64,000 bases of DNA from Mya arenaria. Its lineage: Eukaryota; Mollusca; Bivalvia; Myida; Myidae. The position numbers and the translations under genes are program-made. The stretch's first letter is position 1; every line of letters starts with the position of its first letter. Of the stretch, positions 62,090 through 64,000 are shown piece by piece. The DNA lies in the NCBI RefSeq assembly GCF_026914265.1, contig NC_069123.1:31976678-32040677 (forward strand), in the 5' to 3' direction. Below the pieces are notes generated by a model. The model saw nothing but the letters and a program-made list of their open reading frames with translations, made no database searches and was not told the origin of the DNA.

Positions 62090-62354
62090 TCATAGCTTAA
62101 AGACCGCTAATGTTGGAACAATATAGTGCAGTTCTCTATCGGATTTCTCAGATTTCCGTTTTTGCGATGTCACTTCCTCTCCTTGCAATGACATCATTTC
62201 CTGTTCTATTGACATCACTTCCTGTGGTGAAAAATCTACTTCCAGTTCCTTTGATGTCATGGTAACTCCCGCCTCAGACCGGGAGGAAGCAGACGTGTCA
62301 TCATACTGAGGGTAAGTTGTTCTCGTTGCTTTTTTCTGAAGTGTGGGTTTCCAC
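62090..62354 (-). CDS. 3'-terminal exon of an unidentified gene
   Basis: An acceptor (TTTGTTTTGCAG) ends at 62355. The frame then runs to a stop at 62090 and encodes 87 residues plus a split first codon: WKPTLQKKATRTTYPQYDD, then an acidic, Met/Glu/Ser-rich stretch with no membrane segment and no domain I recognise. Codon use and composition (QEVMSIEQEMMSLQGEEV) look like real, probably disordered or helical C-terminal protein sequence. The rest of the gene would lie to the right, beyond 62354; no upstream exon was confidently found before the window end. It could be the tail of a receptor, scaffold or nuclear protein; I cannot choose. Confidence 0.55.
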
Positions 62355-62399
62355 CTGCAAAACAAATCGGAGAAATAAATTTCATAGTTACAGTGATTC

Positions 62400-62850
62400 A
62401 AGGGAAGTTAAAGGAATTCTGGTCAGGTGACACTATAAAGTTTGTGTATCATGTCAAAGGGTTTGTCGTGTAAAGCAAAAAGTTGTAAAAAATACATAGA
62501 AAAAAACAACAAAACAAGTACACATTTATGGCCATGAAAGACCACAAAATAGATTGTTCCATGTCAGGTTGCAGTTGAAATAATGAACGTAAATATAAGC
62601 TGCCATAACTTGTTTCGCAATGTATTTTTGGTCATTTTTTTTATAAAAGAAATCAGTAAGCGAAACCCTTTCAAATGATACCAAATTATAGATATCAACC
62701 TTTAATATTATCGCAAATATGGCTCAATAAAATCTTATTTGTACATCAAGTACCTTAAAATACATTCAAAAAAAAAAAAAGCAGTCTTGGTTTGACTGAA
62801 CTATTTATTGACTATAACAGCAATTGCATCACACAGTCAAGTACAAATTG
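62400..62850. other. Probable intronic DNA upstream of the terminal exon
   Basis: AT-rich; nothing coding or repetitive was recognised apart from an A-run near 62769. Confidence 0.4.
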
Positions 62851-63182
62851 CCGGTGGTGAAATTTCAAATTCAATATTTTATTATTTACCGCTTTATATA
62901 TTTTGCGATTTCAACTTTACAAATTCATGATTTAACTTCACGTTATCTTAATTTCACAATTTAAACTTCACAATCTCATGAATTCATAATGTTATAATCA
63001 TGAATTCGTGAAATTGAAATCGTGAAAATTTGAATTCGTGAAACCTTAAATTGAAATCAAGAAAATATGAAGTTCAAATCATGAAGTGGAAAATTTGTGA
63101 AATCATGAATTCGTAAGGTTGAAATAATGAATTTGTGAAAAAAGAAATAATGAAATATTGATTTTGAAATGTCACCGAAGGT
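62851..63182. mobile_element. Foldback element made of TGAATTCGTGAAA-like repeats
   Basis: Ends: CCGGTGGTGAAATTTCAAAT and the complement CCTTCGGTGACATTTCAAAA. The left half is TTCACAA/ATTTCA-rich and the right half is its mirror (GTGAAATTG, TTGTGAAATCATGAATTCGT), with the centre near 62990. The whole unit can fold into a long imperfect hairpin. Confidence 0.75.
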
Positions 63183-63796
63183 CTTTCTAGTCGAGAATGC
63201 CACTAGCCGTAAACATAAATTTGTAATAAATTAAATCAATAAGCTTAGAAAGCAATATGTGACCACAGATATATAAACTTTTATTTGGCCAAGTTTCATG
63301 TTAATAGATTTAATGGTTGCTAAGTAATAGCTGATAGAAAAGTGACACATTGAGGTAATATTGACATAAAAATGCAATATAAACCTACGAGACACTAATT
63401 ACAAATAAGTCTAATAATATGGACATCTCGCGGATGACAGATGTTTTCATTTTTCTCATACGATTCATGTCATTATAACTAATAATATTGAAATCATTAT
63501 TATTACAATTAGAATGTACGTCATGAAAACAAGATAGCTATAAAAATGTCATATTAGCAAAGTAAAATAATATCGTAATACAGATATTTTTACTAAGAAA
63601 ATGGTACGGCTTCATTTACAAACCACTATTAAATATATGTAATAATTATACTTATCTAATTAAATGTTATATACTTTTCAGCAACATCAGTACGATTTTC
63701 TTTTACAAGCAATTAGGTTTTACTAATTACAGGGTCATGGTTAATTTGAAGTTATAAGAGGCTTTGCTATCTCTCCATCAATTTTCTAGTTATTAA

Positions 63797-63827
<31 letters not shown>

Positions 63828-63837
63828 AGACTCATAT
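63183..63837. other. Gene-free AT-rich stretch with (TA)n
   Basis: A (TA)n microsatellite lies at 63800-63828. No other structure recognised. Confidence 0.5.
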
Positions 63838-64000
63838 GTATAGCCAGCCACACAAATTGGCCAAATTCCTTAAACATGGTCAAATCCCCAAAACATGGCC
63901 AATAATCTCATAAACTGTATGGCCAAATCCAATAAACATAAACAAATTCAATTAACATGGCCTAATCCCTTAAACATGGCCTAATCCCTTAAACATGGAC
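63838..64000 (+). repeat. Minisatellite, ~19-bp unit, running off the window
   Basis: Units of the type CCTAATCCCTTAAACATGG are perfect at 63961-63998 and degenerate to the left (CAAATTCCTTAAACATGG, CAAATCCCCAAAACATGG). The array continues past the window edge. Confidence 0.85.

Noticed and set aside
1-64000. Reverse-transcriptase, integrase, capsid or transposase genes
   Set aside because: None of the longer frames shows their motifs; the mobile elements here appear to be short and non-autonomous.

Overview
The window looks like nuclear DNA of a mollusc, most likely a bivalve. It is AT-rich, genes are split by GT/AG introns, the two recognisable conserved genes are animal-specific (a Polycomb chromobox protein and a DCUN1D3-type neddylation co-factor), and the gaps are filled with short inverted-repeat elements and tRNA-derived SINEs whose bodies resemble molluscan SINE domains. 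Species cannot be named from the sequence. I saw no recognisable retrovirus-like, LTR or Polinton element.

Region 1 (about 0.6-15.4 kb) is a tandem cluster of apoptosis/innate-immunity type genes on the + strand. Two intact three-exon genes (2262-4541 and 8163-9936) encode proteins with a short N-terminal coiled coil, two consecutive CARD-like helical domains and a disordered tail. A third copy (14530-15400) has lost its first two exons and CARD1. Between copies 2 and 3 lies a Bcl-2-family gene (13282-14193) with BH4, BH3, BH1 and BH2 signatures and an in-frame stop inside BH4. Upstream flanks of the CARD genes are also duplicated, so whole cassettes were copied and then decayed. A minus-strand ORF (5513-5815), also part of the cassette, may be a diverged Bcl-2-like relic.

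Region 2 (about 16-27 kb) is gene-free and repetitive. It is dominated by a ~4.2 kb element at 20155-24310 built from an apparently perfect 1132-bp tandem duplication followed by about twelve 145-bp repeats and a terminal hairpin.

Region 3 (27.5-42.1 kb) holds two divergently transcribed chromatin/ubiquitin-pathway genes: a five-coding-exon CBX (Polycomb) gene on the minus strand (36156 to 27527) and an intronless-CDS DCUN1D3-like gene on the + strand (41227-42132). Each has a TGACGTCA palindrome on its upstream side (36233 and 39429).

Region 4 (42-64 kb) is mostly non-coding and full of small inverted-repeat elements, with one unidentified 3'-terminal exon on the minus strand (62090-62354). 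At least six recurrent repeat families link regions 2-4; the commonest begins with TTAAAGCTGCACTCTCACAG.
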